Positions 1 through 12,200 of a stretch of 64,000 bases of DNA are shown piece by piece. This DNA is from Panopea generosa (lineage: Eukaryota; Mollusca; Bivalvia; Adapedonta; Hiatellidae). Location of the stretch: NCBI GenBank assembly GCA_029582155.1, contig CM055905.1, forward strand, positions 3,213,920 to 3,277,919. Direction: 5' to 3'. The notes below the pieces were generated by a model, which ran no database searches, was not told the DNA's origin, and worked only from the letters and a program-made list of their open reading frames with translations. Both the position numbers and the translations under genes were made by a program. Positions within the stretch are counted from its first letter, which is position 1, and every line of letters starts with the position of its first letter.

Positions 1-84
1 GCGTCTGTCATAATGGAGCATTCCGAACATAAAACCATTTCCAAACTAAAGCTAAATCTGACTTTTTCATATAAAGAATAGGGA

Positions 85-1320
85 GAGATATTATCACATG
101 AAGAATGAATGAGAGGTTATCTCACAGAGAATGAAGGTCATATTATGAAATGGATAATGAAGGTGGTTGTATTATAGATAGAATGGAGGTGATATCATCA
201 TATGATGAATGGAAGTGAAATTATCACACAGAGAATGGAGGTGTTATTATCACATGAAGAAAGAAGGTGAAGTGATCACACATAGTATTGATGTGATATT
301 TTTCAATGAAGAATGAACGTTAAGTTAACACACAGAGAATAGAGGTGATATTATCACATGAAGAATTGAGGTGAAGTTATCAAACAGGGAATGGAGGTGA
401 TATTATCACATGAAGAATGGATACCAAGTTAAAACACAGAATGGAGATGATATTATCACAGGAATAATGGAGGTTAAGTTATCACACAGAGAATGGAGGT
501 GATATTATCACACGAAGAATGGTGGCGATAGTATCAGAATGAAAGTTAGGGCGATATTATCTCAAGAAGAATGAAGGCAATAGTATTAGAATGAAATTTG
601 GGGCAATATTATCTCCAGAGGAATGAAGGCGATAGTATCACACAGAAAATTAGGGCGACATTATCACACGAAGAATGGAGGCCATAGTATCAGAAGAACA
701 TTGGGGGCAATATTATCACACATAGAATGAAGGCGATAGTATCACAATGGAAATTGGGATGATATTATCACAAGAAGAAAGGAGGCTATAATATCAGAAT
801 GAAAATTGGGGCGATATTACCACACGAAAAATGAAGTTGATAGTATCACAATGAAAATTGGGGTGATATTATCACACAAAGAATGGAGGCAATAGTATCA
901 CACAGAAAATTGGGATGATATTATCACACGAAGAATTAAGGCGATAGTATCACACAGAAAATTGGGATGATATTATCACACGAAGAATGAATGCGATAGT
1001 ATCAGAATGAAAATTGGGTCGATATTATCACACGAAGAATAGTGGTGATACCCACTGAAAATTGGGGCGATATTATCACTCGAAGAATGAAGGCGATACT
1101 ATCACACAGAAAATTGGGGTGATATTATCACACGAAGAATGGAAGCGATATTATCACACAGAAAATTGGAGTGATATTATCACACGAAGAATGAATGCGA
1201 TAGTACCAGAACGAAAATTGGGGCGATATGTTATCACACGAAGAATGAAGTGAAGATTTTCAAATGAAAATCGAGATGTTGTTTTCACATGAAGATTGCG
1301 GATGAATTTATCACAGAACA
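85..1320. repeat. 26/52-bp tandem repeat array
   Basis: Tandem array whose clean period is 52 bp, made of two diverged 26-bp halves: one containing gatattatcacacgaagaat, the other gatagtatcacacagaaaa. Early copies (before about 500) are more degenerate and read best as 26-bp monomers with cacagagaatggaggtgat. The + strand open frame at 1,062-1,253 lies wholly inside the repeat and is not considered a gene. The array may start before the window. Confidence 0.85.
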
Positions 1321-2360
1321 GAACTGAACAGAATTTTATTCAATATAACTTGAACATATACAGTTCATCGTTATTCACACAAAACATTACATACATGCAG
1401 CAATACGAGAGTGAACATAATTATGTTACATACATGAAGTAAATAATAAAGCATGTAGTCACAATGCACATTTACAAATCAGTTGTTTGAATTGAAAACA
1501 TTTGATCTTTGCTTCATTTGATACAAAATACAGCTAATTTATTTAAAACTCTTAGTTTAGACGCGTTTAAAAGGTCAATAAATATATACATACTCGGACG
1601 ATGGTAAAAGTATTTAGGTACGTACTGAAGTCTTTATAATTCATTGAAAGGACATATTATCACACAATGATATTCATCTTCAATGTCATTAAGGTGACAC
1701 AAAGTACATTTTCTTTCGGTTCTATCTTGGTTTCTGTGTCTACTTGTTTCAATATTTAATTGATGCGAAGCTAATATGATTCAACATACTAAAATGAGTT
1801 TTTATTGTTTTATAAAGTGTTAATGATGATCGTGATGTAATATCTGGTCTCCAGTTGTTTATATATATATCGATAAACCTTTTTCGAAGGAATGGTATAA
1901 GCACGTCGATTTTTAAGAATGAAGGAAACAATCAAACTTAGTATGGATGTGTTACTATTACAAAAAAACAACATGAGCAAGATATTCTCCAATAACACGT
2001 GGTTTATATTCTTGCAACTTACTTATTTCTCCTTAAGGCATCTACCGCGGTTAGGGGAGTGTCGTAATCAATGGCATCCTACAAACAAATATTAATTAGC
2101 TGTTAACTGTACTCAACAAATACATTATGTAAGATTCTCCATTTTAAATTTGAAAACGACAATACCAATTTTGATCATAATCTTTTGCCTGTCATACCAT
2201 AAAACGGAAGATGTATTCGAAAATCAATATTTTGGAGCAAATAATATATTTCAGAAATAGGTATGGTTCTTAACATGTGCAAACTAACCATCTAACAGAT
2301 TTATTCATTGATTATCTTATACGAAATCCTTCTGTTGGTTTTCAATCTTTAACATGTTTA
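1321..2360. other. Unique AT-rich DNA, no gene recognised
   Basis: No exon with supporting splice sites or protein similarity was found on either strand. It lies downstream of the visible part of the minus-strand GH10 gene, so it could be an intron of that gene leading to exons outside the window. The short minus-strand open frames near 1.75-2.0 kb are AT-rich and unconvincing. Confidence 0.4.
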
Positions 2361-2579
2361 CTAAACGGAACAGCTAACCCGCCACCTGATATTGTATGTA
2401 TCTGTCATTTTAAGTATTTTCCCAAAAAGTATCAAAGCAATTTCCTTGAAATTCGGACTCAAATAAGGAAGACCACTCAGGCTGTCTAAAATCACTACAT
2501 ATCAGATTCTAATATCGCTACTTAATACTTTGACGAAGATAATGGAAATATACAAGTGGGGGTTAGCTGTTCCGTTCAG
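2361..2579. mobile_element. MITE, family 1 (CTRAACGGAACAGCTAACCC ends)
   Basis: A 219-bp element with terminal inverted repeats: the left end begins ctaaacggaacagctaaccc and the right end is the inverted match, ggttagctgttccgttcag. It is flanked by TA on both sides, as expected for Tc1/mariner-type target-site duplication. The same ends bound the elements at 29,863-30,101 and 53,331-53,569. No transposase is present, so it is non-autonomous. Confidence 0.75.
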
Positions 2580-2837
2580 TATATATTGAAGTCTGCAGCT
2601 CCATTACTAAAGGATAAATACGTGTTTTGAAGTAATTTCCATAGAACTTAATGTAATTTATCGGCAGTGTATTAATTTATAAATTTCCATCAGATTCGTA
2701 GCTATTTTTCATATCATTTTGTTATTTGATTTTTGTTAATTTTAGGCGGGCTTTGTGTGAGAGGCACAGCACTGCCTCTGTCGGCGTGATCAAATTTGTA
2801 GTGTTGATCACCGACAGAATGATCATAAAAATGATAA

Positions 2838-2893
<56 letters not shown>

Positions 2894-3121
2894 ACATGAA
2901 CTGTTTTTTTGTGTTTCAAATATGCAACAAATCAAACAATAAACATATATTGTAGACATGGTATTGTGCTATTTTTAAAAATGTTGTGTAGTAAAGTAAA
3001 TCAAACGCTAAAATATTGTCAATCACATTAGGGCGACGTACGCATATATATTAAAGTCCAGCTATCAGTACTTCCAATCCTTTCATTTTATTATACGGGG
3101 TAATCTTCAAATACTCTTCAC
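2580..3121. other. Region left of last visible GH10 exon
   Basis: Apart from the TG microsatellite, no exon was recognised. The expected next GH10 segment (with an RGH motif) was not found here on the minus strand, so it presumably lies beyond the window edge. Confidence 0.4.
2838..2893. repeat. (TG)n microsatellite
   Basis: About 56 bp of nearly pure TG dinucleotide, interrupted once by a cg. The minus-strand open frames crossing it (poly Thr-His) are artefacts of the repeat. Confidence 0.95.
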
Positions 3122-3200
3122 TTTCGTTATGTTGTTCCAACTGCGTAACAGCTTTGGAACTGATAAACTGATATGTGGAGCGTTCGTCGAAATCCCCATA
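3122..3200 (-). CDS. GH10-like gene, probable exon 7
   Basis: Acceptor gttttag followed by an open phase-0 frame YGDFDERSTYQFIS and AVTQLEQHNE. The order fits the GH10 segment between the KW..M strand and the usual RGH motif (an acidic loop, then a helix ending L..HN). The donor chosen, GAAA|GTGAAG, is weak and the true end may differ. The frame stays open for about 20 more codons. Confidence 0.5.
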
Positions 3201-6200
3201 CTAAAACTAGACAACATTTAAATATTGGTTGACGACCTTCGCATTGTCATTCTGACTCTTTCTAAGATGAAACTATTTTACTATGTGATAACCTGTATAA
3301 CGGATCAAATTGAAATCAAAAATGAAATTGCGTGACTCATTTAAAACGTCACATAGATACCCTTTTGGCAATACGGGGTCAGTAATTTTTAAACACTGCT
3401 TCAGCAGTGTCAACACTTTCCAAACACAGCTATTTTCACATTACCCCCATGTGAACTATTAACTGTATTTGCGAAAGCAATGATTGCATGTAATACCATA
3501 TCAAACCTCGTTTCTTTGCATCTGCCGCCATTTTAGTGCATTTCCAAGAACACCCCATTCGAATAGGTCATAGAACACGTCTTGGTAGGCCTTGTACACT
3601 GGATCAACAATCTCCTTAGCTCGGACAACACTACCGAACCCAAACTGATGGTTCTTCTGAATTAACTAGTAAACATAATACACAAAGGTTAAATCCTTAC
3701 ACATTGTCAATGATATTCATTATGCATCTTTGAATATAACAATAAACAAAACATATAAAGTTATATATTATTCTTGATTTTTTTTATTATTTTCACGCAT
3801 TCAGAACTTAATAGTTTTACATTTGTTTAGGAATTCTACTTTTTATTAATAAATAGTAAATTCACAAACTCTACACCAACCCACAAATGATGTTACAATG
3901 TTGGACATACGCCAGATTCGTAAACTTTACGTCATCCACAAATAAAATTGTGGATTTCGGCAAGCACCATTCGCTAGATTCATAAACTTAATGTCATCGA
4001 CCAATGAGTATTTAAGCTCCTAACTATATATACATTTGCATACGGATACAATGTTCAGTGTTACCACAAACATAACACAACCATCAGAAACAGGAAGTGC
4101 TTTCGCACAATAACGATGATAAATAATTCCTGTTTTCTCTTATTTAAAAATGCCTTTTCCTAATCTTAATGCCCATTTTGTGACTTAAATGGCAGTTTTA
4201 TGTATTTGGAACTTTTTGAAACATTTGCTATGTTTAAATGGTAAATTAAGCAAAAATATAAATTGCTGTTTGTCCACTGAGGTATGAAATTAAATAAATT
4301 ATTTCTGAAGTCTACTTGTCAGCAGTTTTGTGAACAGAAAAAAAATCTCTTGAATGAAACAATGGTTCTTACTTTTCTAATGATATTTTGACTCTGTTAT
4401 GCCAACCAATAATAAAATGTATGCTTTTCTACATGTATCTATGAATGGCTAGCCTTTACTCATTATAATAGATCTACTCAGAATAATACGCATTACCTCA
4501 ACACTGTAGTTTCCTGGACCAAAGCCATTCAGTCTGTTAAAAGAATATTCAATTTTCTTTAATTGTCATTAAAATATTGCATATTACATTTTGGTAAAAA
4601 TAACTTGCATTCAAAAAATTATGTTTTGGAAAATATAAGGTATACATAAAACGCCCTTCTTATAAAAGAATGTTCTTATATGTGTCAGTATAGACATGTA
4701 GAAATTTACCTTTATCAAAAAGTATTTAAACCTTCATGAATGAAAACTAATCCAAACAATATCTAACCTTCATCAGAGGAAATTGATCAAAACAGTCTTT
4801 AACATGGAAAAAAAAGAAGATCAAATAAGTATTAAAACGTTCACGAACGGAATTTGGTAAATATGTATCGAAACCTACAAATACCCTGATAAACGTAAAT
4901 TATTCAAATAAATTTAAATATTTATATAAATAATTTCCATTTATGAATGTATATGAATTGTTTAATACATTTTTACATACTTAATATAAATTTAAAGTGA
5001 TAAAAAAAGTTTTTAAACATACAAAAGGAGAAATAGATAAAATAATATTTAGTTTAAACTTATTTATTTTACTTCAGTTGTGAAACAAGTTATTACAACT
5101 TAGACAAATCACGTTGGAAATCTTCCCGGGAAGAACTAGTACTCGTATATCTTATCAAAGTCCACTATATTTCTACTTGAAAACATGTGTACTCGTTGAG
5201 ATATTGATTTGCTCTCCTCTTAATTGAAATACTGGATCCGCTCCTGTGTATAACGGGTAAGATAAAAATCAAAATGAAATCACGTGACTCATTTACTACG
5301 TCACAAAATATGTTGGGAAATATATTATTTTGGTATGTTTAATTAGATATACTTTTGACAATACTGTGTCATTCAGTATAAATAAGAATGATATATTGGA
5401 ACAATATGTTTTAGCCAATTTTAACATTTTTTAAAAATCTTTATAAATTCCATTTAAATTGTCATAACAATTAACTAAACATAATTTTAACAAAGAAATA
5501 AACAACTATTTTATGAATAACAAAATTTTCGTGAATATCTATCGCCTTCCATGGGTACCCTTCTTAAATGAGAATAAATTGTGTTTTAAATGGAATTATT
5601 TAGCATATTAGAATTACTGATCAGCAAAAACGAGTTTGTTTACGACAAGTGGTTCAGTATTTTACATTGGTATGATTGAGATGGGTATCAACATTAATAG
5701 TTCATGAACACCTACGTTAATATTTCTTGGAAACAAGTCTAACTATCAATCCAGGGGTCGTGAGTTCGAATCCCCGCCCGACGACAGTCTCCATGGTGAT
5801 TGGTATACGACATTGTGTCTCATTATCATTCGTCTCTCAACGCCGATTCAAGTGGGAAAGTTACCAGTTACTTGCGGAGATGGGGTATGCTCGAGTACTG
5901 GTTCAGGATCCCAGGAAACAGATACGTTAACTGATCGTTTGATAGCCCTCGATGGCATAAAAATGACGCTAAATATTCAATCAATCCATCTTGTTTTTAT
6001 GATAGTTTTGATGATTGAACTACCTGATAATCACATCATTTTGGCGTATTTTTTTTATCCGTTTGTTTGCCATTCTTAACCATTTTCCAGCGTTCCTGAC
6101 AACCACCAAGTTAACGTTGTCCACAAAATAGTTGACTGCGACACCGAGCACATTAACGTACATTTTACATGTCGTGGCATCTGAAAAGAAAAGTGCTCCC

Positions 6201-9200
6201 GGCAGTTAACACAAGTCTAAAAGGACTAACAGCCGAAATTTATATAAATATTCATACGCATTCCTAATTATGCATCCTGGTCAGCGAACGATTTCCTCTA
6301 CGTTTAAATCATCGTTGAAAGGGAAGAGAATCGAACTATTCAGCGGATGCTGCGGGTGAGCACTTCCTAGTTTGATTGATGTTATAGTAGCGTTTGGTTT
6401 ATTTCATGAAACATTTTTAAGAAACTGACATAAGAAACTGTCCACATTTTATTTGTTTTGTTTGATTTGATGCATATATAAAATATATGAAACAAAAAAT
6501 CCAAGGAATAAAAAGTAATCCCTGACGCGTATGATCATTTGGACGGTAATCAAGACTGCACATATTGATCACGCCGACATAACCAGCGTTATATAATAAA
6601 ACCCGGCTAAAATAAACGTGCAGCAGCTGTACATGAAAAATACCCGTGAAGGGCTCTCCATATATCTTGGTTAGTACATATGATTCGCCATTTTGACCCT
6701 TCTTTGTGAACATATGGTGTAGAGGTTTGACCCCTATTTCTTTTGCATAATGCGATGTAGAGTTTTGACCCTGCTTTATGGACACATAACGTTGACTTTT
6801 GACCTCTTGTCCAATCCCCTCCTGCCTAGGAACTCACGGCCTGGAACCTTTTGGTCAGGAACCTGCTCCCCCACCGACTTTTAATATGACACATATATTT
6901 TATTATTAACGAAATCCAAGAGATTATGCCAGTGCGTTGACACAGTTTTATTTAAATCAAATATAGCGTTTTGACCCCTATATTTAATTTAATGAAGAGT
7001 TCTGACCACCAAATTTTAAGCTGCAATGTAGAGTTTGTGCCTATGTTTTGAAATTTACGGGGTACATATGTACCCATTTTCCATTCAAGTGCCCACACCC
7101 CACCCAGCCTCCTGTGGGTAACATACAAATCAAGTAAACGTTTACTTTATATATTAGATTGCTTCTTTCACACCGACAATATATGATTTCTAGTTGCATA
7201 CCTAGAAACAAAGTCACGTGATTGTCACGTCACTGTTCTTGTAAGATAGGATACACACTTAATATGCCTAGTTAATCATTGTATTTGTTATTATAGAAGA
7301 AGTGGGTCGATGACACGTTTCCTGCATGGGGTCGTTGAAGTGATATAGAGCAGTTGTCTAGTTATGTATTATCTCACAAAATTACGTAATTATGTTACAA
7401 GCATTGTTCATTAGTCTCCCAATCTTGTTGCGGTGCTATTGATCAGTCGTCCAAGTATATATATATATATATCTTACATGTGTGTCTACTACATGCAAGG
7501 CTGTGTAAATGTTGTTGAAGTGTTATGACAATCGTCCAAGTATATTATATTGAACATTATGTTATTACATGTAAGCCTATGTAAATGTTGTTGAAGTGTT
7601 ATGACAATCGTCCAAGTATATTATATTGAACATTATGTTATTACATGTAAGCCTATGTAAATGTTGTTGAAGTGTTATGACAATCGTCCAAGTATATTAT
7701 ATTGAACATTATGTTATTACATGTAAGCCTATGTAAATGTTGTTGAAATGCTATGACAATCGCCAAAGTGTATGCTACCTTACATTATGTTATTACATGT
7801 AGGCCTATGTTAATGTTGTTGAAGTGTTATGACAATCGTCCAAGTATATGCTAGCTTACATTATGGTATCACATGTAAACATATGTAAATGTTGTTGAAA
7901 TGTTATAACAATCGTCCAAGTATATGCTATCTTACATTATTGTATCACATGTAAACATATATAAATGTTGTTGAAATGTTATGACACTCGTCCAAGTATA
8001 TACTATCTTACATTATGGTATTACATGTAGATTATGTTAATGTTGTTGAAGTGTGATGACAATCGTCAAAGTATATGCTATCTTACATTATGGTATCACA
8101 TGTAGGCCTATGTAAATGTTGTTGAAATGTTTTGACAATCGTCCAAGTATATGCTATCTTACATTATGGTATCATATGTAAGCCTATGTTATTGTTGTTG
8201 AAATGTTTTGACAATCGTCCAAGTATATGCTATCTTACATTATGGTATCACATGTGAGCCTATGTAAATGTTGTTGAAGTGTGATGACAATCGTCCAAGT
8301 ATATGCTATCTTATATTATGGTATCACATGTAAGCCTATGTAAATGTTGTTGAAGTGTTATGACAATCGTCCAAGTATATGCTATCTTACATTATGGTAT
8401 CACATGTAAGCCTATGTAAATGTTGTTGAAGTGTGATGACAATCGTCCAAGTATATGCTATCTTACTTTATGGTATCACATGTAAGCCTATGTTATTGTT
8501 GTTGAAATGTTTTGACAATCATCCAAGTATATGCTATCTTACATTATGGTATCACATGTAAGCATATGTAAATGTTGTTGAAGTGTGATGACAATCGTCC
8601 AAGTATATGCTACTTTACATTATGCTATCACATGTAAACCTATGTAAATGTTGTTGAAGTGTTACATGAATCGCCCAAGTATATGCTATCTTACATTATG
8701 GTATCACATGTAGGCCTATGTAAATGTTGTTGAAGTGTAATGACAATCGTCCATGTGTATGCTATCTTACATTATGGTATCACATATAGGCCTATGTAAA
8801 TGTTGTTGAAGTGTAATGACAATCGTCCATGTGTATGCTATCTTACATTATGGAATTACATATAGGCCTATGTAAATGTTGTTGAAGTGTAATGACACTC
8901 GTCTAAGTATATGCTATCTTACATTATGGTATCACAGGTAAGCCTATGTTATTATTGTTGAAGTGTAATGACAATCGTCCATGTGTATGCTATCTTACAT
9001 TATGGTATCACATGCAGGCCTATGTAAATGTTGTTGAAGTGTTTTGACAATCGTCCAAGTATATGCTATCTTACATTATGGTATCACATGTAGGCCTATG
9101 TAAATGTTGTTGAAGTGTAATGACACACGTCCAAGTATATGCTTTCTTACCATATGGTATCACATGTAAGCCTATGTTATTGTTGTTGAAGTGTGATGAC

Positions 9201-12200
9201 AATCGTCCAAGTATATGCTATCTTACATTATGGTATCACATGTAGGCCTATGTAAATATTGTTGAAATGTTTTGACAATCGTCCAACAATGAAAATGTTG
9301 TTGAAGTGTTACAAGAATCGCCCAAGTATATGCTATCTTACATTATGGTATCACATGTAGGCTTATGTAAATGTTGTTGAAGTGTTTTGACAATCGTCCA
9401 ACAATGAAAATGTTGTTGAAGTGTTACAAGAATCGCCCAAGTATATGCTATCTTACATTATGGTATCACATGTAGGCTTATGTAAATGTTGTTGAAGTGT
9501 TACATGAATCGCCCAAGTATATGCTATCTTACATTATGGTATCACATGTAAGCCTATGTAAATGTTGTTGAAGTGTTATGACAATCGCCCAAGTATATGC
9601 TATCTTACATTATGGTATCACATGCAAGCTTATTTAAATGTTGTTGAAATGTTTTGACAATCTTCCAAGTATATGCTTTCTTACATTATTGTATCACATG
9701 TAAGCCTAATTTAATGTTGTTGAAGTGTTATGACAATCGCCCAAGTATATGCTATCTTACATTATGGTATCATATGTAGGCCTATGTTATTGTTGTTGAA
9801 GTGTTACATGAAGTGCCCAAGTATATGCTATCTTACATTATGGTATCACATGTAAGCCTATGTTATTGTTGTTGAAGTGTTATGACAATCGCCCAAGTAT
9901 ATGCTATCTTACATTATGGTATCATATGTAGGCCTATGTTATTGTTGTTGAAGTGTTACATGAATCGCCCAAGTATATGCTATCTTACATTATGGTATCA
10001 CATGTAAGCCTATGTTATTGTTGTTGAAGTGTTATGACAATCGTCCAAGTAAATGCTTTCTTACATTATGGTATCACATGTAAGCTTATGTAAATGTTGT
10101 TGAAATGTTTTGACAATCGTCCAAGTATATGCTATCTTACATTATGGTATCACATGTAGGCTTATGTAAATGTTGTTGAAGTGTTACATGAATCGCCCAA
10201 GTATATGCTATCTTACATTATGGTATCAGATGTAGGCCTATGTAAATGTTGTTGAAGTGTTACATGAATCGCCCAAGTATATGCTATCTTACATTATGGT
10301 ATCACATGCAGGCCTATGTAAATGTTGTTGAAATGTTTTGACAATCGTCCAAGTATATGCTATCTTACATTATGGTATCACATGTAAGCCTATGTAAATG
10401 TTGTTTAAGTGTTACATGAATCGCCAAAGTATATGTTATCTTACATTATGGTATCACATGTAAGCCTATGTAAATGTTGTTTAAGTGTTACATGAATCGC
10501 CCAAGTATATGTTATCTTACATTATGGTATCACATGTAGGCCTATGTTAATGTTGTTGAAGTGTTACATGAATCGCCCAAGTATATGCTTTCTTACATTA
10601 TGGTATCACATGCAGGCCTATGTAAATGTTGTTGAAATGTTTTGACAATCGTCCAAGTATATGCTATCTTACATTATGGTATCACATGTAAGCCTATGTA
10701 AATGTTGTTGAAGTGTTACATGAATCGCCCAAGTATATGCTATCTTACATTACGTTATTACATGAAGGCCTATGTTAATGTTGTTGAAGTGTTACATGAA
10801 TCGCCCAAGTATATGCTATCTTATATTATGGTATCACATGCAGGCCTATGTAAATGTTGTTGAAATGTTTTGACAATCGTCCAAGTATATGCTATCTTAC
10901 ATTATGGAATCACATGTAAGCCTATGTAAATGTTGTTTAAGTGTTACATGAATCGCCCAAGAATATGTTATCTTACATTATGGTATCACATGTAGGCTTA
11001 TGTAAATGTTGTTGAAGTGTTACATGAATCGCCCAAGTATATGCTATCTTACATTATGGTATCACATGAAGGCCTATGTTAATGTTGTTGAAGTGTTACA
11101 TGAATCGCCCAAGTATATGCTATCTTACATTATGGTATCAGATGTAGGCCTATGTAAATGTTGTTGAAGTGTTACATGAATCGCCCAAGTATATGCTATC
11201 TTACATTACGTTATTACATGAAGGCCTATGTTATTGTTGTTGAAGTGTTACATGAATCGCCCAAGTCTATGCTATCTTACATTACGTTATTACATGAAGG
11301 CCTATGTAAATGTTGTTGAAATGTTACATGAATCGCCCAAGTATATGCTATCTTATATTATGGTATCACATGTAGGCCTATGTAAATGTTGTTGAAATGT
11401 TTTGACAATCGTCCAAGTATATGCTAACTTACATTATGGTATCACATATAAGCCTATGTAAATGTTGTTGAAGTGTTACATGAATCGCCCAAGTATATGC
11501 TATCTTACATTACGTTATTACATGAAGGCCTATGTAAATGTTGTTGAAGTGTTACATGAATCGCCCAAGTATATGCTATCTTACATTACGTTATTACATG
11601 AAGGCCTATGTTAATGTTGTTGAAGTGTTACATGAATCGCCCAAGTATATGCTTTCTTACATTATGGTTTCACATGAAGGCCTATGTTATTGTTGTTGAA
11701 GTGTTACATGAATCGCCCAAGTATATGCTATCTTACATTACGTTCTTACATGAAGGCCTATGTTATTGTTGTTGAAGTGTTACATGAATCGCCCAAGTCT
11801 ATGCTATCTTACATTACGTTATTACATGAAGGCCTATGTAAATGTTGTTGAAGTGTTACATGAATCGCCCAAGTATATGCTATCTTACATTACGTTATTA
11901 CATGAAGGCCTATGTTAATGTTGTTGAAGTGTTACATGAATCGCCCAAGTATATGCTATCTTATATTATGGTATCACATGTAGGCCTATGTAAATGTTGT
12001 TGAAATGTTTTGACAATCGTCCAAGTATATGCTAACTTACATTATGGTATCACATATAAGCCTATGTTAATGTTGTTGAAGTGTTACATGAATCGCCCAA
12101 GTATATGCTATCTTACATTACGTTATTACATGAAGGCCTATGTAAATGTTGTTGAAGTGTTACATGAATCGCCCAAGTATATGCTATCTTACATTACGTT

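Noticed and set aside
2714..2959. Thr-His repeat proteins on the minus strand
   Set aside because: Translation of a TG microsatellite.
5727..6079. Two overlapping + strand frames of 67 and 88 codons
   Set aside because: They translate a tRNA-derived SINE; the same sequence recurs at 12.8 kb with different frame breaks.
6417..6785. 122-codon minus-strand open frame in intron 3 of the GH10-like gene
   Set aside because: Overlaps degenerate repeats, no recognisable domain or supporting splice sites, and the composition follows the local sequence.
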